Assembly (NCBI GenBank): GCA_002707085.1
Contig: PALY01000013.1
Coordinates: 2,072 to 10,199, forward strand
DNA: 8,128 nt
Source: Deltaproteobacteria bacterium
Lineage (GTDB): Bacteria > Myxococcota_A > UBA796
Reading direction: 5' to 3'
The translations under genes were made by a program, and so were the position numbers. The notes beneath the pieces were generated by a model, which was given only the letters and a program-made list of their open reading frames with translations, had not been told where the DNA came from and searched no databases. This document shows positions 1-5,545 of this stretch, piece after piece. Each line of letters starts with the position of its first letter. The first letter of the stretch is position 1.

Positions 1-1026
1 GCCACCATTGATGAACGTGTTCGTTCAATCATCAATAAATACACCAACGATCCAGAAGACATTCGTTTGTCGACAGATGCCGACAAAGTCGAAAACATTC
101 AGCACATTGTGTACGAAAGCAGCCCGGACTTTCATAAAGCGCGCGCGCTTCTTGCAATCATGGACCAAGAACAGCCCAAGAGTGCTGTGGTGTTCTGCAA
201 CACGCGAGAAGACACAGGAACCGTTGCTACATTTCTGAGCCGACAAGGGTTGGATGTAGAACTGTTGAGTGGTGAACTTCCTCAGAAGAAACGTGAAGCG
301 GTGATGGAGCGTGTGAAAACCGGCCGGACACAGTTCTTGGTGGCGACCGATGTTGCTGCCCGTGGAATCGACATTTCAAACTTGACCCATGTTCTAAACT
401 ACAGCCTGCCTGAAGATGCGGCCGTATACTTGCATCGTTCTGGTCGGACAGGTCGCATCGGTAAAACAGGGATTTGTATTTCCTTGGTTGGGGGTGCTGA
501 ACTCAACACCCGAAACACCTTGGAGCGGCAGTACGAGATTGCGTTTGAGGTGCGACCATTGCCGTCTCCTGAAGAGGCCGCAGCTGCACGTGTTGAACGC
601 CAAGTTCGAGCCATCAAGGAAGCAATGGGTACCATTGCTTTTGAGGGGTACCTCGGTACGGTAAGAGCCATCAAAGAGCGGGAAGATGGAGACATTCTCT
701 TGGCCGCAGCGATGCGCGCCTTCTTCTTGTGGGATCGAATGCGGAAGGCTGAGCGCGACGGAGGACCTGATTCTGTGCAAGCCCTTCAGGCAGCCCGCAG
801 CGAGAAGAGTGAAGGCCGCCGTGGTGGTGGTGGTGGCCGAGGTCGCGGTGGTGGTCGCCGTGATGGCGGTCGTCGTGATGGCGGTCGTCGTGATGGTGGC
901 CGTGATGGTGGCCGTCGTCGTGGCGGTGGCGGTGGCGGTGGTGGCCGTGGTCGTGGACGCGGACGCGGCGGTAAGGGCGGCGGTGGAAACAGCGGCGGTG
1001 GAAACAGCGGCGGCGGAAACAGCTGA
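1..1026 (+). CDS. DEAD-box ATP-dependent RNA helicase, C-terminal part with RGG-rich tail (5' end outside window)
   Basis: This is the C-terminal 341 residues of an RNA-unwinding helicase; the frame is open to the left edge, so the TTG at 67 is not the start. The first visible residues (ATIDERV) look like the end of motif III (SAT), placing the edge at the end of RecA-like domain 1. In domain 2, motif IV is AVVFCNT (62-68), motif V VATDVAARGIDI (114-125) and motif VI HRSGRTGRIGKTG (145-157). A charged linker rich in Ala and Glu follows. The tail from about residue 273 is almost only Gly, Arg and Asp, then ends in three GGGNS units. Such tails usually bind RNA non-specifically. DeaD/CsdA- or RhlE-like enzymes act in ribosome assembly and cold-stress RNA handling; which subfamily this is cannot be fixed without the N-terminus. 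The next gene follows after 80 bases on the same strand. Confidence 0.95.
   Translation, partial: ATIDERVRSIINKYTNDPEDIRLSTDADKVENIQHIVYESSPDFHKARALLAIMDQEQPKSAVVFCNTREDTGTVATFLSRQGLDVELLSGELPQKKREAVMERVKTGRTQFLVATDVAARGIDISNLTHVLNYSLPEDAAVYLHRSGRTGRIGKTGICISLVGGAELNTRNTLERQYEIAFEVRPLPSPEEAAAARVERQVRAIKEAMGTIAFEGYLGTVRAIKEREDGDILLAAAMRAFFLWDRMRKAERDGGPDSVQALQAARSEKSEGRRGGGGGRGRGGGRRDGGRRDGGRRDGGRDGGRRRGGGGGGGGRGRGRGRGGKGGGGNSGGGNSGGGNS
856..1023 (+). repeat. In-frame tandem repeats coding the RRDGG and GGGNS tail of the helicase
   Basis: Within the helicase tail, 15-base units coding RRDGG lie at 856-870, 871-885 and 886-900, followed by a 12-base RDGG unit at 901-912. After a Gly/Arg-rich stretch, three 15-base units coding GGGNS lie at 979-993, 994-1008 and 1009-1023, directly before the stop. 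Copies differ by only a few synonymous third-position changes, so the array looks young at the DNA level. Length change in multiples of three would keep the frame. It is a coding minisatellite, not a CRISPR: there are no spacers. Confidence 0.85.
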
Positions 1027-1070
1027 GCCTACACATTCATGAGAATGGACGTGTTTTCCGATCCATGAGA

Positions 1071-1098
1071 CAGTGGTGATGCGGTTGCGTCACCATTG
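1071..1098 (+). promoter_or_regulatory. RNA hairpin abutting the ribosome binding site of the 1107 gene
   Basis: A near-perfect inverted repeat has its core at 1074-1095 (TGGTGATGC, loop GGTT, GCGTCACCA; 9 pairs including one G-T). It extends outward as CAG (1071-1073) with TTG (1096-1098), giving about 12 pairs. The last paired base, G1098, is the first base of the GGAG ribosome binding site (1098-1101) of the gene starting at 1107. It could limit ribosome access, mark an RNA processing site, or attenuate readthrough from the helicase. There is no T-run after it, so it does not look like a complete intrinsic terminator. Function is inferred; only the inverted repeat is seen. Confidence 0.45.
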
Positions 1099-1106
1099 GA
1101 GACAGC

Positions 1107-1430
1107 ATGAAGGTAAATTCAGATTCATCATGGGCTGGCTTACACCGGTCCGTAGAGGGGATCAGTCGCCAGGCATCTGGAATGCAGAATGCTGCGGAGA
1201 ATATTGTTGGTGTCACTGTTGGTGTATTGAATGGTCCCACCACTTCAATGCCGGTTGATCGTGTTTCCGTACGGGAAAACGCCGTTGGATTGGATGATTC
1301 CTTCATTGATATGAAGGAGAGTCATTACGGTTATTTGGGCAATTTGAAGGCCGTCAAAGCTTCAGATGAAGCCTTTGAGCAGTTGCTTGATTTGGCCGTA
1401 CCCATGGGCAGAGACACAGAACAGAGTTGA
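1107..1430 (+). CDS. Short flagellar-rod-like protein (axial protein N- and C-terminal segments, no middle domain)
   Basis: This 107-residue protein starts at ATG 1107, five bases after a GGAG ribosome binding site. Residues 9-36 (GLHRSVEGIS to AAENIVGV) follow the N-terminal pattern of flagellar rod, hook and hook-associated proteins, roughly SxxGLxxxxxxxxxxAxNIAN. Residues 62-97, including DMKESHYGYLGNLKAVK and ASDEAFEQLLDL, match the family's C-terminal helix, typically EMVxxxxAxRAYxANxKxxxTADExxxxLL. About 25 residues join them, where true rod proteins carry a much larger middle. In the flagellum these two helices pair into the axial D0 layer. Short stand-alone versions occur in bacteria, sometimes without flagella, and their role is unclear. 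No flagellar gene is visible nearby. The match is by eye at motif level; the alternative is an unrelated helical hairpin protein. Confidence 0.7.
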   Translation: MKVNSDSSWAGLHRSVEGISRQASGMQNAAENIVGVTVGVLNGPTTSMPVDRVSVRENAVGLDDSFIDMKESHYGYLGNLKAVKASDEAFEQLLDLAVPMGRDTEQS

Positions 1431-1469
1431 AAAATTGATCTGTGTAAGGCTGTTCAACCAAAAAGTTGA

Positions 1470-1475
1470 TATACT
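1470..1475 (+). promoter_or_regulatory. Possible -10 box (TATACT) before the 1509 gene
   Basis: The 78-base gap between the two small + strand genes holds TATACT, one base from the sigma-70 -10 consensus, 34 bases before the ATG at 1509. No good TTGACA-like -35 sits 16-18 bases upstream, so this is only a weak candidate. The gene may instead be read from upstream. A 5-bp stem (1454-1458 with 1465-1469) in the same gap is too weak to call. Confidence 0.2.
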
Positions 1476-1508
1476 GTAGATGTTGGCCGCCGGGGAAACA
1501 GAGGCCGC

Positions 1509-1823
1509 ATGAAAATATTAGATGCAACAGGATCCGTGTTGTGGCGCATGCACAGACAAGCGGATGTCGCCGTAGCAAAGGGCGCCGTCAGCGGTGCCCT
1601 GCACAGTAAGCTGCGGGAACTTCATCGCATAACGACGACGACGATGACACCAGCCCACAGCAATCACTATGCTGAGGGTCGGAGAACGCTGAATATGTAT
1701 GCGGAAGGTTTTGCCACTACCCGTGACTTCAATGACGCAATGGGACGTTCGCTTCAGAATGCCAAGATGACGGATGAGTCGATTGAACGTCTGATTGAAC
1801 GCATGAACCTGACGCCACGATAA
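1509..1823 (+). CDS. Hypothetical small helical protein (104 aa)
   Basis: I do not recognise this protein. It starts at ATG 1509, four bases after an AGAGG ribosome binding site (1500-1504), which supports the start. It is basic, has no signal peptide or membrane segment, and looks mostly helical: residues 9-40 carry alternating Ala, Val, Arg and Leu, and residues 55-104 (from AEGRRTLNMYAEG to IERLIERMNL) form a second long amphipathic stretch. A run of four threonines (about residues 42-45), coded partly by an ACG repeat, separates the halves. It lies 78 bases after the flagellar-rod-like gene on the same strand and may be its partner, but nothing in its own sequence proves that. Its stop is only three bases from the stop of the convergent lipoprotein gene. 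Codon use looks normal for the window, so it is probably a real gene. Confidence 0.65.
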   Translation: MKILDATGSVLWRMHRQADVAVAKGAVSGALHSKLRELHRITTTTMTPAHSNHYAEGRRTLNMYAEGFATTRDFNDAMGRSLQNAKMTDESIERLIERMNLTPR

Positions 1824-1826
1824 GTA

Positions 1827-4070
1827 TTAGTCGTCCGTCGACTCGCATATATAGTAGATCTGCGCGCTGCCCCAAGCGCTGCGGGAACATTCCAGGTCGT
1901 TCCATTGGCCGTTTGAGTACATGTGTACACAGTCTTCTCGACCCCACGCATTATCGGGTTGGCCACTGGCCCAGTTTCGGTACCCACTGCTTGAACTGAG
2001 CCATTCCCAGGTCCCTTCACGACCGCGATCATTGATGCCAATCCACCACCAATGGTAGGTTGAAATCGAGTAGGCGCGTCCGTGTACCCAGGCTTGCTCA
2101 CTGGCGTCGTTGATGGTGGTCAATTCATAGTTGTCATAGCTTCTGCATAGGTCTCGGGCATTGGACCACCGTTGGCGACTATTGCAAAACATGTAGGCAT
2201 GACCATCGTAGTAGTCCACCGTACATGGACAAACTTCTCCCTCGTCAACGCTGCCGTCGCAGTTGTCGTCGGCGCCATTACACTCTTCTTCTGCATCCGG
2301 GTAGATTCCGGGGTCGGTGTCATCACAATCACCGCTAACAAATGACCAACCAGGCGCTTCGTCACAGCCAAGTATGGTGGAATCAATCAGGCCCCACCCA
2401 TCTCGATCATCGTCCCGGTACAGTTCATCACCATCAGCGGGATCGTTATCGATGAGTCCATCGCAATTTTGGTCGATCCCGTCACAGAGTTCTTCAGCAT
2501 CTGGATGGATGTCAGGGTCTTCGTCGTCACAGTCTCCTGACTCCAACGTGTACTCGTCGGGCCCTTCACATGCCTCAATGCTGTCCATTGAATCGCCGTA
2601 TTCATCCCCGTCGAAGTCCAGATACCAAGTTGGGGCATCAACGGCCTCTTCGTCGACTTCACCGTTGCAGTTGTTGTCCACTTCATCGCAGACTTCGTCT
2701 GCACCGGGGAATACATCGTCTCGACTGGGTCCACAGTCAGAGTCGTCCTCTACATAGCCAACGGGCAATTCACACGAGACTCGGGGCGAATCGGGATCGC
2801 CAAATGAATCTCCATCGGTGTCTGCATACCATTCAAATCCATCCACAGGATCGTCGTCGATGATCACATTGCAGTCTTGGTCTGTGCCATCGCAATATTC
2901 GGGGGCTTCTGGGTATACATCACTCCGAGTGTCATCACAGTCGCCATCGAGCGATGCGGTGAGAGGGGGGGCGGTACAGGCATATACGGGGGTTGTTCCG
3001 TACCCGTCGCCATCCGTATCGCTATAAAAAGTCAGCAGTACGCCTTCGTCGACACTGCCATTGCAATTGTCGTCTTCTTCGTTGCACACTTCTGGAGATG
3101 TAGGAGATCGATCAGGGTCGGTATCATCGCAGTCATCTGCAAGGGCTGAATATCCGTCGGGAATCGAACAACCCGTATATACGTCGCTCATGTCGTCGCT
3201 GGTAGGCATGGCGCCGTGACCATCACCGTCCAGATCGATGTAGTAGGTGTAGATTCCTTCGGACACGTAATCGTCGATGACTCCGTTACAGTCGTTGTCT
3301 TTTTCATCGCAGATTTCAGTACCATCTGGATTGATCGAAGCGTCGAGATCATCACAGTCACCCGGTGTTGTGGAGTACCCCATGGGGTGACCACACTCGA
3401 CTACACCTTCTTCTAAGACTCCGTATCCATCACCATCCGCATCCGGGTAATACAAGGTGCTGACGCCCTCGTCGATCCGGCCATCACAGTCGTCATCGAC
3501 GCCATTACACAGTTCCGTGGCATCTGGAGAAACGATGCTCGTTGAATCGTTGCAGTCCGTGTTGTTGTCCACATACCCTTCGGGCGCTGCGCATGCTGTG
3601 ATCGCGGAAAGCGGGTTTCCAAAACCATCTCTGTCGTTGTCCTCAAACCATGTTCCACTCAGACCTTCATCAATCAAGTCGTCGCAGTCATCATCGATTT
3701 CATTACATTCTTCCTCGGCATCTGGATGGATGTTTTCGTTGGTGTCATCACAGTCGCCTGCTTGTTCCACGGTACCTTCGGGTGGTTCACAAGCTTCGAC
3801 GATCCGCAGTTCGTCTCCCCAGCCATCACCGTCAGTATCTTCATAGAAAGTGAGAAGAAGGCCTTCATCAATCTCTCCATCTCCATCGTTGTCTTCGCCG
3901 TCGCAGATTTCTTCTTCAAGGGGCGAAACGGCTGTGTCTTCACCTCGAATGGTATGTCCGCTGATCGTTTCACCCACACTTGCTACACCTTCAAGATCGC
4001 TTTCGCCAAGCTTGCTTGTGCAAGCTGAACCGATCAGTGTTGTTGTGAAGATGACAATACGAAGGTGCAT
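1827..4070 (-). CDS. Exported lipoprotein with eight MopE-type metal-binding repeats and a C-terminal C-type lectin domain
   Basis: This 747-residue surface protein begins with an export signal (MHLRIVIFTT to GSAC), and Cys17 is the likely lipidated residue, although the lipobox has Gly where Leu is usual. After a short spacer come eight units of about 64-75 residues (about 71-610). Each holds a calcium-loop-like DxDGDGxG segment, a C-xxP-xGY segment, DCDD and ExCxGxDxDCxGxIDE, the hallmarks of the putative metal-binding MopE family. The four cysteines of every unit keep an identical spacing. A degenerate half unit (54-70) precedes them. Residues 614-745 form a C-type lectin-like domain with WIGIND, WEW, QPD (704-706), WND (723-725) and the terminal ICE. 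Ca-site-2 ligands Q704, D706, E712, N724 and D725 match the spacing in mannose-binding protein; QPD usually means galactose-type binding. Probably a Ca-dependent adhesin or glycan-binding stalk. The ATG lies one base after the upstream stop, with no clear ribosome binding site, suggesting translational coupling. Confidence 0.93.
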   Translation of the reverse strand: MHLRIVIFTTTLIGSACTSKLGESDLEGVASVGETISGHTIRGEDTAVSPLEEEICDGEDNDGDGEIDEGLLLTFYEDTDGDGWGDELRIVEACEPPEGTVEQAGDCDDTNENIHPDAEEECNEIDDDCDDLIDEGLSGTWFEDNDRDGFGNPLSAITACAAPEGYVDNNTDCNDSTSIVSPDATELCNGVDDDCDGRIDEGVSTLYYPDADGDGYGVLEEGVVECGHPMGYSTTPGDCDDLDASINPDGTEICDEKDNDCNGVIDDYVSEGIYTYYIDLDGDGHGAMPTSDDMSDVYTGCSIPDGYSALADDCDDTDPDRSPTSPEVCNEEDDNCNGSVDEGVLLTFYSDTDGDGYGTTPVYACTAPPLTASLDGDCDDTRSDVYPEAPEYCDGTDQDCNVIIDDDPVDGFEWYADTDGDSFGDPDSPRVSCELPVGYVEDDSDCGPSRDDVFPGADEVCDEVDNNCNGEVDEEAVDAPTWYLDFDGDEYGDSMDSIEACEGPDEYTLESGDCDDEDPDIHPDAEELCDGIDQNCDGLIDNDPADGDELYRDDDRDGWGLIDSTILGCDEAPGWSFVSGDCDDTDPGIYPDAEEECNGADDNCDGSVDEGEVCPCTVDYYDGHAYMFCNSRQRWSNARDLCRSYDNYELTTINDASEQAWVHGRAYSISTYHWWWIGINDRGREGTWEWLSSSSGYRNWASGQPDNAWGREDCVHMYSNGQWNDLECSRSAWGSAQIYYICESTDD
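2238..3906 (-). repeat. Tandem MopE-type repeat array (protein level)
   Basis: The array covers residues 55 to about 611 of the lipoprotein. Cysteines fall at 94/107/122/129, 160/173/188/195, 226/239/254/261, 301/314/329/336, 365/378/393/400, 433/446/461/468, 501/514/529/536 and 569/582/597/604. That is C-x12-C-x14-C-x6-C in all eight units. Only the inter-unit linker changes, giving periods of 66, 66, 75, 64, 68, 68 and 68 residues. The copies are well diverged in both DNA and protein, so the array is old and held by selection on the framework rather than by recent duplication. Confidence 0.9.
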
Positions 4071-4071
4071 A

Positions 4072-4809
4072 TTAGTCCGGTGAGTTGATGGCCCAAGAGT
4101 AGGGCAAGAAGCTGATTGTGTAGTTGCCTTTGAGTAGCCAGTCCCTTTGTGATGGTGATGTGTATTGGCTGACCCATTTGACGGGTCCTTGGAGTTTCGA
4201 TTTTACCCCAGAAAGGGTTCGTTCATCAGAAACATCGAAATCGGCAGCATACCAATCAAAGATCATCGACATCTGAAGCTGCTGGTTAGCGGTATCGGTC
4301 TGGATGGCTGTGGAGGCTACCCACGATGTGGTTGCATCGTGGAGTTGTTGTTCAATGGTCTTGGCCAAGAAGGCCTCTTTGTATAGGGGCGGGCAGCCTA
4401 AACTGGCGCAGTTAAGGGCTACGTGAACTCTGGGATCGCCGAGAGGGAGAAGCTTTTTACGTTCGATTTCATTCAATGTGAGCTGTTGGTTGGCCACGGT
4501 AAACGTACGGCGGTCCCAAACCTGTCCATTATCGATCTCTTTGATGCTGCCAATGGGCCAGTGATCCGCAACAAGCTTCACAGTGATGGCGTTGTATGCA
4601 TTGATCCAGAAGGCAAGTTGTTCGTGTTTTTCGGTGGGTTCGGTGTGGGTGGCCAATGCATGGATGTAGCGATCGGTCGCATTGTCACGAGCGATCTTTT
4701 CGTAATGGACTCGTGCTGTTTCACTTCGGTAGTTGTCTAAGACCTGTTGCCAATCACGGTGGTTTTGCGCCATGGATACAGCGGTCAGGATCGACAGCAT
4801 TTGGAGCAT
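4072..4809 (-). CDS. Secreted DUF547-domain protein
   Basis: This 245-residue protein has a short hydrophobic N-terminus (MLQMLSILTAVSMAQN) that looks like a signal peptide cut near Ala14, so it is probably periplasmic or secreted. The DUF547 family signature is clear: LAFWINAYNAIT (65-76), TLNEIE (111-116), DPRVHVALNCASLGCPPL (125-142), then EAF and a QQL helix (145-155). The closing FLPYSWAIN (234-242) resembles the usual C-terminus of these proteins. The family is widespread in bacteria and also known in plants; its biochemical role is not established. Conserved Cys134 and Cys139 and the His and Asn residues could form an active or binding site, but that is inference. The start at 4809 is backed by GAGGA (4818-4814 on this strand), four bases before the ATG. 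Its stop lies one base before the lipoprotein start, so the two form an operon. Confidence 0.88.
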   Translation of the reverse strand: MLQMLSILTAVSMAQNHRDWQQVLDNYRSETARVHYEKIARDNATDRYIHALATHTEPTEKHEQLAFWINAYNAITVKLVADHWPIGSIKEIDNGQVWDRRTFTVANQQLTLNEIERKKLLPLGDPRVHVALNCASLGCPPLYKEAFLAKTIEQQLHDATTSWVASTAIQTDTANQQLQMSMIFDWYAADFDVSDERTLSGVKSKLQGPVKWVSQYTSPSQRDWLLKGNYTISFLPYSWAINSPD

Positions 4810-4848
4810 GTTTTCCTCGTGTTGGGAAAAGTGTGAGCATCTTCTTAG
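4810..4848. promoter_or_regulatory. Short divergent intergenic region between the DUF547 and rhodanese genes
   Basis: The DUF547 operon (leftward) and the rhodanese pair (rightward) start back to back with only 39 bases between them, or 72 if the rhodanese starts at GTG 4882. Both promoters must lie here or overlap the coding starts. TTGGGA (4822-4827) with TTAGGT (4845-4850) at a 17-base spacing is the best rightward sigma-70-like pair I see, and it is poor. The GAGGA site of the leftward gene also lies here (4814-4818). Confidence 0.35.
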
Positions 4849-5187
4849 GTGAAGTATCTACAGTCTAAGCACGGATCGTTTGTGGGTACGCTCGAAATAC
4901 ATTCTTGGGAATTAGAGAACCAGTTGTTCCACCCTGGCTGCATCATCGATATGCGATCAGTTGAACAGTTTTCAAGAGGTCACATCCCCAACGCTCACAA
5001 CGTTCCGTATGAATGTTTTCAAGTGGATGCAGAGTCATTGGTGGTCGAAGGCAAGCCGGTCCTTGTCGTGGACCAAGGCGGCGCTCGGGCTGCAGAAATG
5101 GCGGTATGGATGCGCGCAAGGGGTTGGGATGGTCGCTATTTGTCTGGTGGCATGACTGCATGGCGCGGTGTTCTGGAGTCTTCATGA
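4849..5187 (+). CDS. Single-domain rhodanese-like protein lacking the catalytic cysteine
   Basis: This 112-residue protein has the rhodanese fold markers: IIDMRSVEQFSRGHIPNAHN (32-51), corresponding to the family's DxRxxxEFxxGHIxGAxN, and the closing GWDGRYLSGGMTAWRG (92-107), like the usual G-xxVxxLxGGxxxW. Active rhodaneses carry sulfur on a cysteine after the central strand (VxYCxxGxRS). Here that loop reads VVDQGGARAAE, with Asp in the Cys place while Gly-x-Arg is kept. A sulfurtransferase reaction is therefore unlikely; a binding or regulatory role is inferred. The start is uncertain: GTG 4849 has no clear ribosome binding site, and an in-frame GTG at 4882 would still keep the whole domain. 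Its TGA overlaps the ATG of the next gene (ATGA at 5184-5187), so the two are translationally coupled. Confidence 0.85.
   Translation: MKYLQSKHGSFVGTLEIHSWELENQLFHPGCIIDMRSVEQFSRGHIPNAHNVPYECFQVDAESLVVEGKPVLVVDQGGARAAEMAVWMRARGWDGRYLSGGMTAWRGVLESS
5175..5178 (+). promoter_or_regulatory. Ribosome binding site fixing the 5184 start
   Basis: GGAG sits five bases before ATG 5184, inside the end of the rhodanese gene. It decides the start of the downstream gene, whose frame is open much further upstream (an ATG at 5013) but only as a shadow of the rhodanese frame. Confidence 0.7.
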
Positions 5188-5531
5188 TTCAATATCGGTC
5201 CCCTTTTGATGAACAATTGGCCACCCAGGGGCCTCCGGCCATTTTTACGATTGATTTCAAGGACAGGTTGGGACTGGATGAAGCACGGACACGCGAACTA
5301 TGGACTCGCATGGACCGAGCGCCTGAGTGGGGAGTGTGTCACTGTTTGTATCGAGACCGTGAGACGGGCTGGGTTCAATATGTGTTGGTGACATCACCCG
5401 ATCTGTGTGGCCCTCATCCCCGAGCAGATATTGTTCGTTTTGCGAACCGAGAAGCTGCGATGACCGCATTGGCTGCATTGGGCGAGTTGCCTGTATCGAA
5501 GGAACCCGAATTTACAGCGGGTTCGTCATGA
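5184..5531 (+). CDS. Hypothetical protein (115 aa) coupled to the rhodanese-like gene
   Basis: I do not recognise this family. The protein begins MIQYRSPFDEQLA at ATG 5184, chosen for the GGAG five bases upstream and the four-base ATGA overlap with the preceding stop. It has no signal peptide or membrane segment and looks like a small soluble alpha/beta protein: a helix near 30-45 (LGLDEARTRELWTRM), strands around WGVCHCLYRD and GWVQYVLVTS, then a helix FANREAAMTALAALGEL and a loose tail. Two cysteines sit as CHC (about 52-54) and one more in SPDLCGPHP. The tight coupling suggests that it works with the rhodanese-like protein, perhaps as a partner in sulfur or metal handling, but nothing in it proves this. 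Its stop is 14 bases from the stop of the convergent protease gene. Confidence 0.7.
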   Translation: MIQYRSPFDEQLATQGPPAIFTIDFKDRLGLDEARTRELWTRMDRAPEWGVCHCLYRDRETGWVQYVLVTSPDLCGPHPRADIVRFANREAAMTALAALGELPVSKEPEFTAGSS

Positions 5532-5545
5532 TCCGACGGAAGCCG

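Noticed and set aside
67..69. TTG at 67 as start of the helicase
   Set aside because: The frame is open to base 1 and the residues before it already read like helicase (ATIDERV as the end of motif III).
856..1023. CRISPR-like short repeats
   Set aside because: The units are directly adjacent, 15 bases long, in frame and without spacers; they encode RRDGG and GGGNS.
671..1042. Open frames in other registers over the helicase tail (His/Arg-rich on -, Val/Ala-rich on +)
   Set aside because: These are artefacts of the Gly/Arg codon repeats read in other frames.
1454..1469. TCAAC/GTTGA stem with an A-rich loop in the gap before the 1509 gene
   Set aside because: Only five mostly A-T pairs; likely chance.
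2317..3853. Several + strand open frames opposite the MopE array, rich in Ser and Pro or Arg and His
   Set aside because: They are mirror images of the repeated Asp, Glu, Gly and Cys codons of the lipoprotein, with no domain of their own.
5013..5183. Upstream extension of the 115-residue protein's frame to an ATG at 5013
   Set aside because: It overlaps the rhodanese-like gene in another frame, gives Arg/Gly/Cys-rich nonsense, and a proper ribosome binding site precedes ATG 5184.
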